A model generated the notes under the pieces. It saw only the letters and a program-made list of their open reading frames with translations, ran no database searches and was not told where the DNA came from. A stretch of 41,208 bases of DNA from DATNPH01 sp036703315 (GTDB lineage Bacteria > Cyanobacteriota > Cyanobacteriia > Cyanobacteriales > Coleofasciculaceae), in assembly GCA_036703315.1 (NCBI GenBank), contig DATNPH010000224.1:1-41208 (forward strand), given 5' to 3'. Both the position numbers and the translations under genes were made by a program. The number at the start of each line of letters is the position of its first letter. Positions within the stretch are counted from its first letter, which is position 1. Below, piece by piece: positions 33,670 through 41,208 of this stretch.

Positions 33670-34515
33670 CCGATGAGTAAGCAAGTCAAAAGTCAAAAGT
33701 CAAAAGGAATAAAAACAATGCTAGCAAGACTTTTGGCGATTGGCTCTATGCAAATTAAATGTGGAACAGCTTAACAAAGGGTAAAGGTTAGTCAATAGAA
33801 TTTCTCAATAATAAATTTTTCTTTCTGAGAAGTTAGGCTAAGCCAGCAGACGTTTCAAAGATTTAACGTGTTGAAAATGCTACCAAAGTTTGTCAAAATG
33901 CTTTTAGGCAGTACAGCTTATATAAGTTTTATTTAGCTGTTATGAAAGCAATTTTTATTACAAACTGATTGATGAAAGCTGCCAAGACTGAGAATAGATT
34001 GTCTTAACACATAACCCATGAACTGACAACACTATAGTCGTGTTTATGTCTCTAGAAAAAATATGAAGAGTCTTTCACCCCACTTTAATTTTTATGAACT
34101 CTAGTGGCGTCAGGGAAAATTTTCTGACCAGTTAGAGAAAATACGTCTTGCAAGAGAGCCTCTGGCTCCCCTCACGCATCGGTTATTTCTACTCAGCAGC
34201 ACCAGCTTTTTAGGAATATCCTGAGGAACTTGAAAGTTGGAGAATGCTTTTAGGTAGGTAAAGTTTGTAACATTTTTATAGATCGGGTGCATAAACAACA
34301 TAGGACTTACGCTCCAAACCCCTGTCTACCTAGCTGAGGGGGTTTTCCTGGGCGTACTCGTTCTACTCATCCAAAGCTCATATGTTGTCAAAGGAGAACC
34401 TGAGGATAAGAGTACGCACACGGTATGGATAACGGAGGCTCTACAAGAGCCCAAATCCCTTCCATTGATTAAAGGGTGCGTAATTCCTAGAGAAAAATCT
34501 TGTGGAGAGTACACA
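33670..34515. other. Long intergenic leader region before the phytochrome-like kinase
   Basis: There is no gene in this stretch. It holds three tandem AGTCAAA heptamers (33684-33704), AT-rich DNA with several T-runs (33800-34000), and an isolated AGGACTTACGC at 34302-34312 that matches, inverted, the sequence at 3063-3073. It is long enough for complex regulation of the downstream kinase, but I could not identify a promoter with confidence. Confidence 0.5.
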
Positions 34516-37500
34516 GTGCTACAGCCAGAACTCAACCAGGAAGGTTTGCTGCGCCGAATCACCAACCGGATCCGTCAATCTCTGGAATTGCAAGAAATTT
34601 TAACAGCAACGGTTGCTGAAGTCCGTTCATTGCTGGGAAGTGACCGAGTAATGGTTTATCGGTTTCATGAGTCTGGCAGTGGAGAAGTGATTGCTGAGTC
34701 TATTCACGATGAGCGCCTTCCCTCACTTCTAGGGCTAAACTTCCCAGCTGATGACATTCCTGAAACAACCCTCCAGTTGTACCTGAAGGTGCGTCTGCGC
34801 TCAATCGTTGATGTTTCCTCTGGAGTAATTGGTTTATCACCTATCGATGCTTCTAGCCCTCGTGAAAGCCCATCGTTTGAAAAGGTTCATTATCGTCCCT
34901 TAGATGTCTGCCATTCACAATACCTCAAGGCTTTGGGCGTCCAGTCTTCAATGGTGCTGCCGATTGTGCATTACGATGTCCATGCCACACACACCGATAG
35001 CAAAGCCTTAGGGAATCTGCAAGGCTCAGAACGACTCTGGGGATTGCTGGTATCTCATCACATCGAACCCCGTTCGATTTTGGAAGAGGAACTGCAAATT
35101 GTGCAATTGGTTGTCGATCAAGTTTCAATTGCGATCGCCCAATCTATTCTCTTATCTCAGGCACGTCAAAAGCACTTTACAGAAGCAACGATCAACCGGG
35201 TATCCACTCTGTTGCATTCCCTACCCACTATTGAGCTACAAGCGGCTCTGGAAGAAACTGTTGCTGCCCTCAAAGGTTCTGGAGGCAGACTCTACATCGC
35301 TCCCTACAAAGCAGATGATGCGGCTGAGTGGTTTATCTGTGGAAGTCAACCAACGCTCCTTGACGAGAAAAAAGAGAGTTTGATTGAAGAGCATCCAGTC
35401 TTTCTAGCTTGGGTTTTATCGACATTGAGGACTAGGGAATGGGAGCAAGCGGGGCAAGCGGCACAAGCGGCACAAGCGGCACAAGCGGCACAAGCGGCAC
35501 AAGCGGCACAAGCGGCACAAGCGGGCATTTTTACCGATGTCTCGGAACAACCCGCTTCCTTATCTCCCGATACTTCCTTGTCTTCCTCGCCTTTTCCTTC
35601 CCCAATCCCGACTCCTCAAAAAGGTTATGAGCCGCTAATAACGAGCGACTTATATAAAAACCCTAATTTACGGCTCCTCACCCCAGCTTTTGACTCTACT
35701 TCGATTCGGGGAATACTGGTTTTGCCGCTGTATTATCGCTCCTCATTTCTTGGATATTTGACTATCTTTCGTGCCGAAACCGATACGGAAACCCTGTGGG
35801 CGGGACGCTTTGATAGCAGTGAAAAACAACGGATTCCTAGACAGTCTTTTGAAGCGTGGCGAGAGTTAAAACGGGGTCAATCGCAAGAGTGGACGCCGAA
35901 TGATATTCAACTAGCGATCGCGATGGGTCATCACTTTGCAATGGCGATCGAGCAGTACAAACTTTACTCTCTGGTGCAGTGCCTCAACAATACCCTGGAG
36001 CACCAAGTTGAGGAACGCACTGCCAAGTTACAACAGGCAGTGGATCAGGGGCATGCTTTCCAACGAGTCACTAATCAAATCCGCAGTACCCTCGACCTGA
36101 AAACCACTCTGCATATTATTGTCCGAGAAGTCCGCAACTTGCTTGATACAGATCGGGTGGTGATTTACCAATTCATCAGTAGCTTTCAAGGTGAAGTGAT
36201 TATCGAATGTATTCACGGTGAGTGGTTGTCTATTTCAGGGGTTAGCGATCCTAAGGGTTACTTTCTGGATGCACAGATTCAACCGTACAGCAGAGGGGGA
36301 GTACGGGTGATTAACGATGTCTCCCAAGCCAACCTTACACCTGAGCATCGAGAGTTCTTGGAACACTTCCAAATCAAGGCAGCTCTTATTGTTCCGATTG
36401 GAGTGGGCGCTCAGGTATGGGGAATGTTGATTGCTCAAGAGTGTAAGACTCCACGAGACTGGCTATCGTCTGAGATTGATCTGCTAAAACAGCTAGCTGA
36501 CCAAGCCGCTGTGGCAATTCAGCAAGCTGAACTTTACGAACAAAGCCGCACGGCTGCTGCCACAGCAACAGCTCAAGCCCAACAACTGGCGCTCCTCGCC
36601 AAACAACAGCAAGCCTTATTTGGGGTGATTACCAAAATCAGAGAATCCCTTGATGTTGATACAATCTTCAAGGCAACTACAACGGAAGTTCGGCGGCTGC
36701 TCGGTGCTGACCGAGTTGGAGTATTTCGCTTTGCTCCTGAGTTTGGCTACGATTATGGAGAGTTCGTCTCGGAAGACATCCAACCCTGTTTACCTCAGGC
36801 AATCCGTGGCATTCAGGACTACTGCTTTGGGGAGACGTATCGTTCAGGTTGGGTTCAGGCAATTGCTGATATCCATGATGCAGATTTGAGTGATTGTCAC
36901 CTCAAGATTTTGCAGCAGTTACAAGTTAGAGCCAGCTTAGTGGTGCCACTACCCAAAGGGGAGGCTCTTTGGGGGCTAATTTGTATCCATCAATGCACAG
37001 TACCGCGACATTGGAATCCCTCGGAAATTAAGTTTGCTAGTCAGGTTGCGGCTCATCTCGGTGTTGCGTTGCAGCAAGCGGAATTACTCACTCAAACTCG
37101 ACAGCAGACAGAACAACTCGCGATCGCCTTCCAGGATCTCAAGCAAGCTCAAACTCAACTGATTCAGACGGAAAAAATGTCTAGTTTGGGACAATTGGTT
37201 GCTGGTGTGGCTCACGAAATCAACAACCCCGTCAATTTTATCTACGGCAACCTCGGCTACACGAATCAGTATGCTCAGGATTTGCTAGATCTACTACACC
37301 TATATCGGAAGCATTACCCTACTCCAGTAGGAGAGATTGCTGATTTAGAACAGAGCATTGACTTAGATTTTCTGGAAGAAGATTTTCCCAAAATTCTAAA
37401 TTCCCTGCAAATCGGAGCCGATCGCATCCGTAAGCTGGTGCTCTCTCTACGAAATTTCTCTCGCCTCGATCAATCTGAAACGAAGTTAGTTGACATTCAT

Positions 37501-38115
37501 GATGGACTAGACAGTACCTTGTTGATTTTGCAACATCGACTGAAAATTAAAGCCAATCCTCTTGGTATCATAGTTGTTAAAAACTATGGTCAGTTGCCAG
37601 CAGTTGAGTGCTACGCCAGCCAACTCAATCAGGTTTTCATGAATGTCCTGAGTAATGCAATTGATGCCCTAGAAGAGTACAATACTAAGCGCTCATTAGA
37701 AGAAATTCAGGCTTGTCCGAGTCAGATAATCATCCATACCAGCCTGAGGAAAGAAAACACACAGGAAAGAGACAAAACAGGAGAAGTTTCTGCGCTAGTT
37801 GGGAGCAACCAAACGTCTTCTCCTCCCCCCAACGAAAATGCCTCTGCTGAATACGTTGTTATTCAGATTGCTGATAATGGTCCTGGAATCAGCGAAGCGC
37901 TACAAGCTCAAATCTTCAACCCCTTTTTCACAACTAAGCCTATCGGCAAAGGAACTGGTTTGGGTCTTTCCATTAGTTACCAAATTGTTGTGGAAAAACA
38001 TCGTGGCGTTTTTAAGTGTATTTCCCAGCCCGGTCAGGGATGCGAGTTTTGGATAGAAATTCCCACGCGCCAGCCGCAATCAGCAGTTGAGCAGGATAGA
38101 GATCGTCAACTTTGA
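34516..38115 (+). CDS. Hybrid phytochrome/cyanobacteriochrome histidine kinase (GAF-PHY-GAF-GAF-HisKA)
   Basis: I start at GTG 34516, which has GGAGAG 6 nt upstream; TTG 34465 adds 17 residues. The 1199-residue protein has no PAS domain. GAF1 (about 13-208) has FPADDIP (DIP at 80-82), Cys132-His133 in DVCHSQYLKALGVQSS and LWGLLVSHH, so it should bind a bilin. A PHY domain follows (about 215-485) with the tongue motifs WAG (428-430) and PRQSF (441-445), split by a Gln-Ala-Ala repeat (311-337) and Ser/Pro-rich insert. GAF2 (about 515-672) has Glu610-His611 where Cys-His is expected. GAF3 (about 700-855) has DYCF (768-771) and Cys794-His795. HisKA has His900 in AHEINNP, and the ATPase domain has NQVFMNVLSNAIDAL, IADNGPGI and GTGLGLS. 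It is a probable light sensor. No response regulator is adjacent. Confidence 0.92.
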   Translation: MLQPELNQEGLLRRITNRIRQSLELQEILTATVAEVRSLLGSDRVMVYRFHESGSGEVIAESIHDERLPSLLGLNFPADDIPETTLQLYLKVRLRSIVDVSSGVIGLSPIDASSPRESPSFEKVHYRPLDVCHSQYLKALGVQSSMVLPIVHYDVHATHTDSKALGNLQGSERLWGLLVSHHIEPRSILEEELQIVQLVVDQVSIAIAQSILLSQARQKHFTEATINRVSTLLHSLPTIELQAALEETVAALKGSGGRLYIAPYKADDAAEWFICGSQPTLLDEKKESLIEEHPVFLAWVLSTLRTREWEQAGQAAQAAQAAQAAQAAQAAQAAQAGIFTDVSEQPASLSPDTSLSSSPFPSPIPTPQKGYEPLITSDLYKNPNLRLLTPAFDSTSIRGILVLPLYYRSSFLGYLTIFRAETDTETLWAGRFDSSEKQRIPRQSFEAWRELKRGQSQEWTPNDIQLAIAMGHHFAMAIEQYKLYSLVQCLNNTLEHQVEERTAKLQQAVDQGHAFQRVTNQIRSTLDLKTTLHIIVREVRNLLDTDRVVIYQFISSFQGEVIIECIHGEWLSISGVSDPKGYFLDAQIQPYSRGGVRVINDVSQANLTPEHREFLEHFQIKAALIVPIGVGAQVWGMLIAQECKTPRDWLSSEIDLLKQLADQAAVAIQQAELYEQSRTAAATATAQAQQLALLAKQQQALFGVITKIRESLDVDTIFKATTTEVRRLLGADRVGVFRFAPEFGYDYGEFVSEDIQPCLPQAIRGIQDYCFGETYRSGWVQAIADIHDADLSDCHLKILQQLQVRASLVVPLPKGEALWGLICIHQCTVPRHWNPSEIKFASQVAAHLGVALQQAELLTQTRQQTEQLAIAFQDLKQAQTQLIQTEKMSSLGQLVAGVAHEINNPVNFIYGNLGYTNQYAQDLLDLLHLYRKHYPTPVGEIADLEQSIDLDFLEEDFPKILNSLQIGADRIRKLVLSLRNFSRLDQSETKLVDIHDGLDSTLLILQHRLKIKANPLGIIVVKNYGQLPAVECYASQLNQVFMNVLSNAIDALEEYNTKRSLEEIQACPSQIIIHTSLRKENTQERDKTGEVSALVGSNQTSSPPPNENASAEYVVIQIADNGPGISEALQAQIFNPFFTTKPIGKGTGLGLSISYQIVVEKHRGVFKCISQPGQGCEFWIEIPTRQPQSAVEQDRDRQL
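35446..35526 (+). repeat. 9-bp minisatellite (CAAGCGGCA) inside the phytochrome-like gene
   Basis: Nine 9-bp units fill 35446-35526. Seven are identical CAAGCGGCA (35455-35517), flanked by CAAGCGGGG and CAAGCGGGC. In frame they encode Gln-Ala-Ala repeats (Gly at both ends) within the PHY domain. Perfect identity of the inner units suggests recent expansion by slippage. Unit gain or loss would keep the reading frame. Confidence 0.97.
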
Positions 38116-38167
38116 CATCCTCCCTACTCTAATCCCCAGGTAAGTTACCCCACTTATCAGTTACATT

Positions 38168-38593
38168 GTGGCCGCTGCCACAAATCTCGACTCTATAGGC
38201 TTAAAGAATTTTAATTTTTGGATTTTGAATAGCTTATTTCTACAGTTATTAATACGGCTTGTCAATCAGCAGGTTTTGCCCAGTTGCGATTTGTATCGTC
38301 AGTATTTTAGCGATCGCCTCACCCGATTACGATTGAATTTGCTCCAAGAACATCGCCTCGCCACGATTATTTTTGTAAATGTGGTAGATTTTGCCGCGAA
38401 GATGGCAACTGACCCAGAACAGACGCAGAATTTACTTTATCAAGACTTTCATAAGTTGCTATTTTCAGTTGCACAATTCCAGTTGAGATGGAAAGGTAGG
38501 TTTTTCCGTAGATTCTTTGATAGTTTTCCCTGGTGCAAGTACCAGGGTTTTTCCTTATTTGTTGGTTTGTCTGCTGATGTCGAGCTTAGGTGA
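38168..38593 (+). pseudogene. Truncated class III adenylate/guanylate cyclase relic
   Basis: The frame encodes 141 residues. The middle reads LLQEHRLATIIFVNVVDF followed by AAKMATDPEQTQNLLYQDFH, which matches the opening of a class III cyclase catalytic domain (F-x-D-hydrophobic-hydrophobic-x-F-T). The first metal-binding Asp is Asn here (FVNVVDF). After about residue 98 the sequence loses all resemblance, and an intrinsic terminator lies within the remaining codons. The rest of the cyclase domain (second Asp, substrate-binding Lys and transition-state residues) is missing. It is therefore read as a dead fragment between two kinase genes. The GTG start is only the first one in the open frame. 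Confidence 0.55.
38528..38552 (+). terminator. Intrinsic terminator between the tail-to-tail kinase genes
   Basis: CCCTGGT (38528-38534) pairs with ACCAGGG (38541-38547) around a 6-nt loop and is followed by five T residues (38548-38552). Its presence inside the cyclase-like open frame argues that the 3' end of that frame is not coding. Confidence 0.75.
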
Positions 38594-38651
38594 AGGATGG
38601 CTAATCGCTAATGTTAAAAAGGTAATTAGCTGGTCTTCAATCCTCCAATCT

Positions 38652-41208
38652 CTACCGAGTCGAGAGTGTTTGAGCCGTTTCCGGCAGGGTTAACCCACTT
38701 CCTTTTTCGGCAAAGTTGCGCGATTCGTATCTTTCTGGTCGGTTGCTACTCACACCCTTATTACAGGTTACGGGAATTTCCACAATGAACTCTGTTCCTT
38801 TCTCTGAGGCAGAAATACAACTGATTCGACCCTTGTGCTTTTCTACTACAATCTGATGGCTAATGGATAATCCCAATCCGGTGCCACTTCCTACAGGTTT
38901 TGTCGTAAAAAACGGGTCAAATATTTGCTGGCACACTTCTTCACTCATGCCAGAACCATTGTCTGAAATACGAATGATAACGTAGTGGGGATGAGTGATT
39001 GGGTCAGATGCGGGTTGAATATTGTTAGCAGAGGGGCAGATTATCGGTGTCCATTTTGGACTTTGACTTAATGAAGTGCTGATAGTAATCACTCGTGGGG
39101 GCGATTGATTTTCCAGGGCGTCAATCGCATTATTCAATAGATTTAGAAATACCTGATTTAATTGACTGGCGTAACAGGTCACTTGGGGCAGTTGACCGTA
39201 GTTTTTAATCACTTCAATTTCAAGATGCCTGCCTACTGCCCTAAGTCGGTGTTGCAAAATTAGTAAGGTGTTATCAATGCCTTCGTGGATATCTACCCGT
39301 TTTAGCTCCGATTCATCCAATCTAGAGAAGCTTTTGAGCGATCGCACAATTTCTTCAATGCGTTTAGTCCCCACCTGCATGGAATCCATCAGATTTGACC
39401 AATCTTCTACCAGAAAGTCCAAGTCGATCGTAGAAGCTAGATGCTGAATTTCTGGTGTGGAATTTGGGTAAGTCTGCTGATAAAGTTCAATCAGGCTCAA
39501 CAGGTCTTGGAAGTATTCCCTGGCAGGAGTAAGATTGCCTTTGATAAAGCTGACGGGATTGTTAATTTCGTGTGCCACTCCCGCAACCATTTGTCCCAAA
39601 CTCGACATTTTTTCAGTTTGAATCAACTGGGCTTGGGTGCGTCTCAATTCGCTCAAGGTCAGTTCTAGCTCTTGTGCTTTTTCTCGTTCTCGCTGGCTTG
39701 ATTGTCGTAGGGCTTCCGACTGCTTTTGAACCTGCGCTAATAATTCTGCTTGCTGCAAAGCGACTCCCAATTGATTGCCAATCTCGACTACTAGCTTGAT
39801 TTCTGTTGTTTTCCATTGACGAGAATCAGTATTTTGATAAGCTGCCAGTAATCCCCAAAGTTTACTGCCTAAGAATATGGGGACAATTATGTAGGCTCTA
39901 GCTTGAAATCGCTCCAAGAGGTTGATGTAACAAGGGTTAAAACCAGCTTTGTAAATGTCTGCGACTACTCTGTAGTTTGCGCCTTGGCTGTACGCACCGC
40001 CGCTAGTTTCTTGCAGATAAGTATCCTGTACCAAGGAAGAAGCGCTAAGGATGCTATCGCTATCGCATCCCGCTTTACTATCGAATGTTTTCACAGTGCA
40101 ATGCTTGTCTTCCAGAGAACTCTCTTTCAGATTGGGGTTGTTGGCTTGTTCTTGCACTAGAGAAATCCAGTCAGCCCCAACGGACTCGGAGACAAACTCT
40201 CCACTCCAGTCCGGATTGAACTGATAGACAGCGACGCGATCGCACTTAATCAACTGCCGCAATTCATGAGTTGTGGCACTGAAAATCGTTTCAATATCTA
40301 ATGTCTGGCGCATTCTTTGAATCGCCCTGGCGAATGCTCGTTCTCGCTGTACACTCTCCCGTAATGATTCTTCTGCTCGTTTGCGATCGCTAATGTCTGT
40401 AACACGAACTAGATCAATGTTCTGACTACCTACATAAATGGGTTTAGCGGCTAAGTTGCCCCAAAACAGGTTTCCTTGTTTGGTTACATATTGCAACTCC
40501 CGACTCCAAAAGCCTTTGACTTGGAGTTCGTCAACAATAGAATTCAATTCTTCATCTGTAAACGATTGCTTTTGAAGGGTATGCCCCTGAATGTTGAGTA
40601 ATTCGTCTTTGTTTGTAGCTTCAAACAGTTCCAGGGCACGCTGATTACAGTCTGTAATCAACAGGGTTTCAGGATTCACCAGAAACAGAGCATCAGCTGA
40701 CCCATTGAAGATCGATTCAAGTAAAACCTTACTACGAATAATTTCTGCTTCTGCAAGTTTTCGTTCTGTAATATCTTCGGAAATTCCCGCGATGCGATAG
40801 ACTTGGTCGTACTCGTTTTGGATAGGAAAAGCACGAGATTTAATCCACCGAATCGAGCCATCAGGTCGCACAATCCGATACTCTAGGTTGTACTTCCCTT
40901 CTGGAGTTTCCGGGATTGTGGCAAGCACTCGCTCCTGGTCTTCTGAATGAATCGCATCAAACCAGGAACTGGGGTTTTTATATAAACCTTGACTGCTGCG
41001 CTGCCAAATTTCTTCATAGGCGGGACTGACGTAGAGCATTTGGCGATGATCGGCAGAAACCATCCAGAAGACTTGAGGGATGTGTTCGGCAAGCTGACGA
41101 AACCGCTGTTCGCTCTCTCGCAGCGCCTTCTCTACCTGCTGTCGCTCAGTCATTTCCTGTTGCAATTGCGCGAGCGCCTGCTGGAGTTCAGCTTCCGTTC
41201 GCTGGCGC
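38652..41208 (-). CDS. PAS-PAS-GAF sensor histidine kinase, 5' end beyond the window
   Basis: The frame is open to the right edge, so the N-terminus is missing; residue numbers here count from the TTG at 41165. After a coiled start there are two PAS domains (about 15-137 and 140-263, ending DITERK and DISDRK). A GAF domain (about 275-470) follows with NPCYINLLERFQARAYIIVP, that is Cys412-Tyr413 where bilin-binding GAFs have Cys-His. A coiled coil leads to HisKA (His532 in AHEINNP) and an ATPase domain with NQVFLNLLNNAIDAL, ISDNGSGM and GTGLGLS. The kinase core is closely similar to that of the convergent gene at 34516-38115. No membrane segment is visible. Bilin binding is uncertain because the His is replaced and no DXCF Cys is seen. 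Confidence 0.92.
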   Translation of the reverse strand, partial: RQRTEAELQQALAQLQQEMTERQQVEKALRESEQRFRQLAEHIPQVFWMVSADHRQMLYVSPAYEEIWQRSSQGLYKNPSSWFDAIHSEDQERVLATIPETPEGKYNLEYRIVRPDGSIRWIKSRAFPIQNEYDQVYRIAGISEDITERKLAEAEIIRSKVLLESIFNGSADALFLVNPETLLITDCNQRALELFEATNKDELLNIQGHTLQKQSFTDEELNSIVDELQVKGFWSRELQYVTKQGNLFWGNLAAKPIYVGSQNIDLVRVTDISDRKRAEESLRESVQRERAFARAIQRMRQTLDIETIFSATTHELRQLIKCDRVAVYQFNPDWSGEFVSESVGADWISLVQEQANNPNLKESSLEDKHCTVKTFDSKAGCDSDSILSASSLVQDTYLQETSGGAYSQGANYRVVADIYKAGFNPCYINLLERFQARAYIIVPIFLGSKLWGLLAAYQNTDSRQWKTTEIKLVVEIGNQLGVALQQAELLAQVQKQSEALRQSSQREREKAQELELTLSELRRTQAQLIQTEKMSSLGQMVAGVAHEINNPVSFIKGNLTPAREYFQDLLSLIELYQQTYPNSTPEIQHLASTIDLDFLVEDWSNLMDSMQVGTKRIEEIVRSLKSFSRLDESELKRVDIHEGIDNTLLILQHRLRAVGRHLEIEVIKNYGQLPQVTCYASQLNQVFLNLLNNAIDALENQSPPRVITISTSLSQSPKWTPIICPSANNIQPASDPITHPHYVIIRISDNGSGMSEEVCQQIFDPFFTTKPVGSGTGLGLSISHQIVVEKHKGRISCISASEKGTEFIVEIPVTCNKGVSSNRPERYESRNFAEKGSGLTLPETAQTLSTR

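Noticed and set aside
33670..34515. Possible riboswitch or small RNA in the long leader before the phytochrome-like kinase
   Set aside because: No conserved aptamer core or convincing terminator pair could be recognised by eye.
35346..35630. Cys-Ala-Ala repeat ORF on the minus strand and Gly-Thr-Ser repeat ORF on the plus strand
   Set aside because: Both are alternate-frame readings of the 9-bp minisatellite in the phytochrome-like gene. A repeat whose unit is a multiple of three stays open in several frames automatically.
1..41208. CRISPR array
   Set aside because: No regularly spaced 25-40-bp repeats with unique spacers; the tandem repeats seen are 7, 9 or 26 bp without spacers, or a single 72-bp duplication.

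Overview
The window reads as chromosomal DNA of a filamentous cyanobacterium. The HIP1 octamer GCGATCGC recurs throughout, 7-bp short tandem repeats occur at several intergenic sites, palindrome-rich MITE-like elements fill the gaps, and the large multi-GAF sensor kinases have phytochrome-type chromophore motifs. The genus cannot be fixed from this alone. I see no prophage, no intact transposase and no CRISPR array.

Layout. 0-0.8 kb: a type II toxin-antitoxin pair whose PIN toxin is broken by an in-frame TAG. 0.9-2.7 kb: two secreted paralogues sharing a small Cys repeat. 3.3-7.2 kb: a Crp/Fnr regulator, an M61 aminopeptidase and a branched-chain aminotransferase. 7.3-9.9 kb (minus): two glycosyltransferases of the TIGR04283/TIGR04282 (arsenosugar) type with a tiny ORF between them, then nadA. 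9.9-11.1 kb: a gene-poor stretch with a 177-bp MITE-like insertion and a frameshifted relic. 11.1-15.4 kb: a metallophosphoesterase, tRNA-Ser(UGA), and an ArsR-type repressor heading a PhnD/PhnE/PhnC-like importer operon. 15.7-21.3 kb: a dCache/PAS HisKA_2 kinase, a TPR-M48 membrane protease and a peptidoglycan-binding protein. 22.0-25.2 kb: proA, a bestrophin-like channel and an anchored hypothetical. 25.4-25.7 kb: a second large MITE. 25.9-31.3 kb: an amidase, an adenosine-deaminase homologue, a GNAT acetyltransferase, purA and rplY. 31.5-33.7 kb: an APH-like/P-loop kinase fusion and a NADAR protein. 34.5-41.2 kb: two tail-to-tail paralogous GAF histidine kinases flanking a class III cyclase relic.

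The most interesting object is the 1199-residue kinase at 34516-38115. It combines a PAS-less (Cph2-type) GAF-PHY phytochrome module with a Cys-His motif, a GAF that has lost the Cys, and a third GAF carrying both the canonical Cys-His and a DXCF-type second Cys, as in DXCF cyanobacteriochromes. A 9-bp minisatellite encoding Gln-Ala-Ala repeats sits inside its PHY domain. Second is the operon of an ArsR regulator with vicinal C-terminal cysteines and a PhnDEC-like importer, about 3.5 kb from the arsenosugar-type glycosyltransferase pair; the arsenic link is inference. Third is a set of MITE-like elements whose inverted repeats and, in one case, 12-bp flanking duplications can be read directly.

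Start codons were moved from the longest-ORF start where a signal peptide, a Shine-Dalgarno sequence or family length favoured it (928-1713, 27116-28159, 28269-29075, 29186-30526, 34516-38115). Functions are assigned from motif recognition only; no database search was possible.
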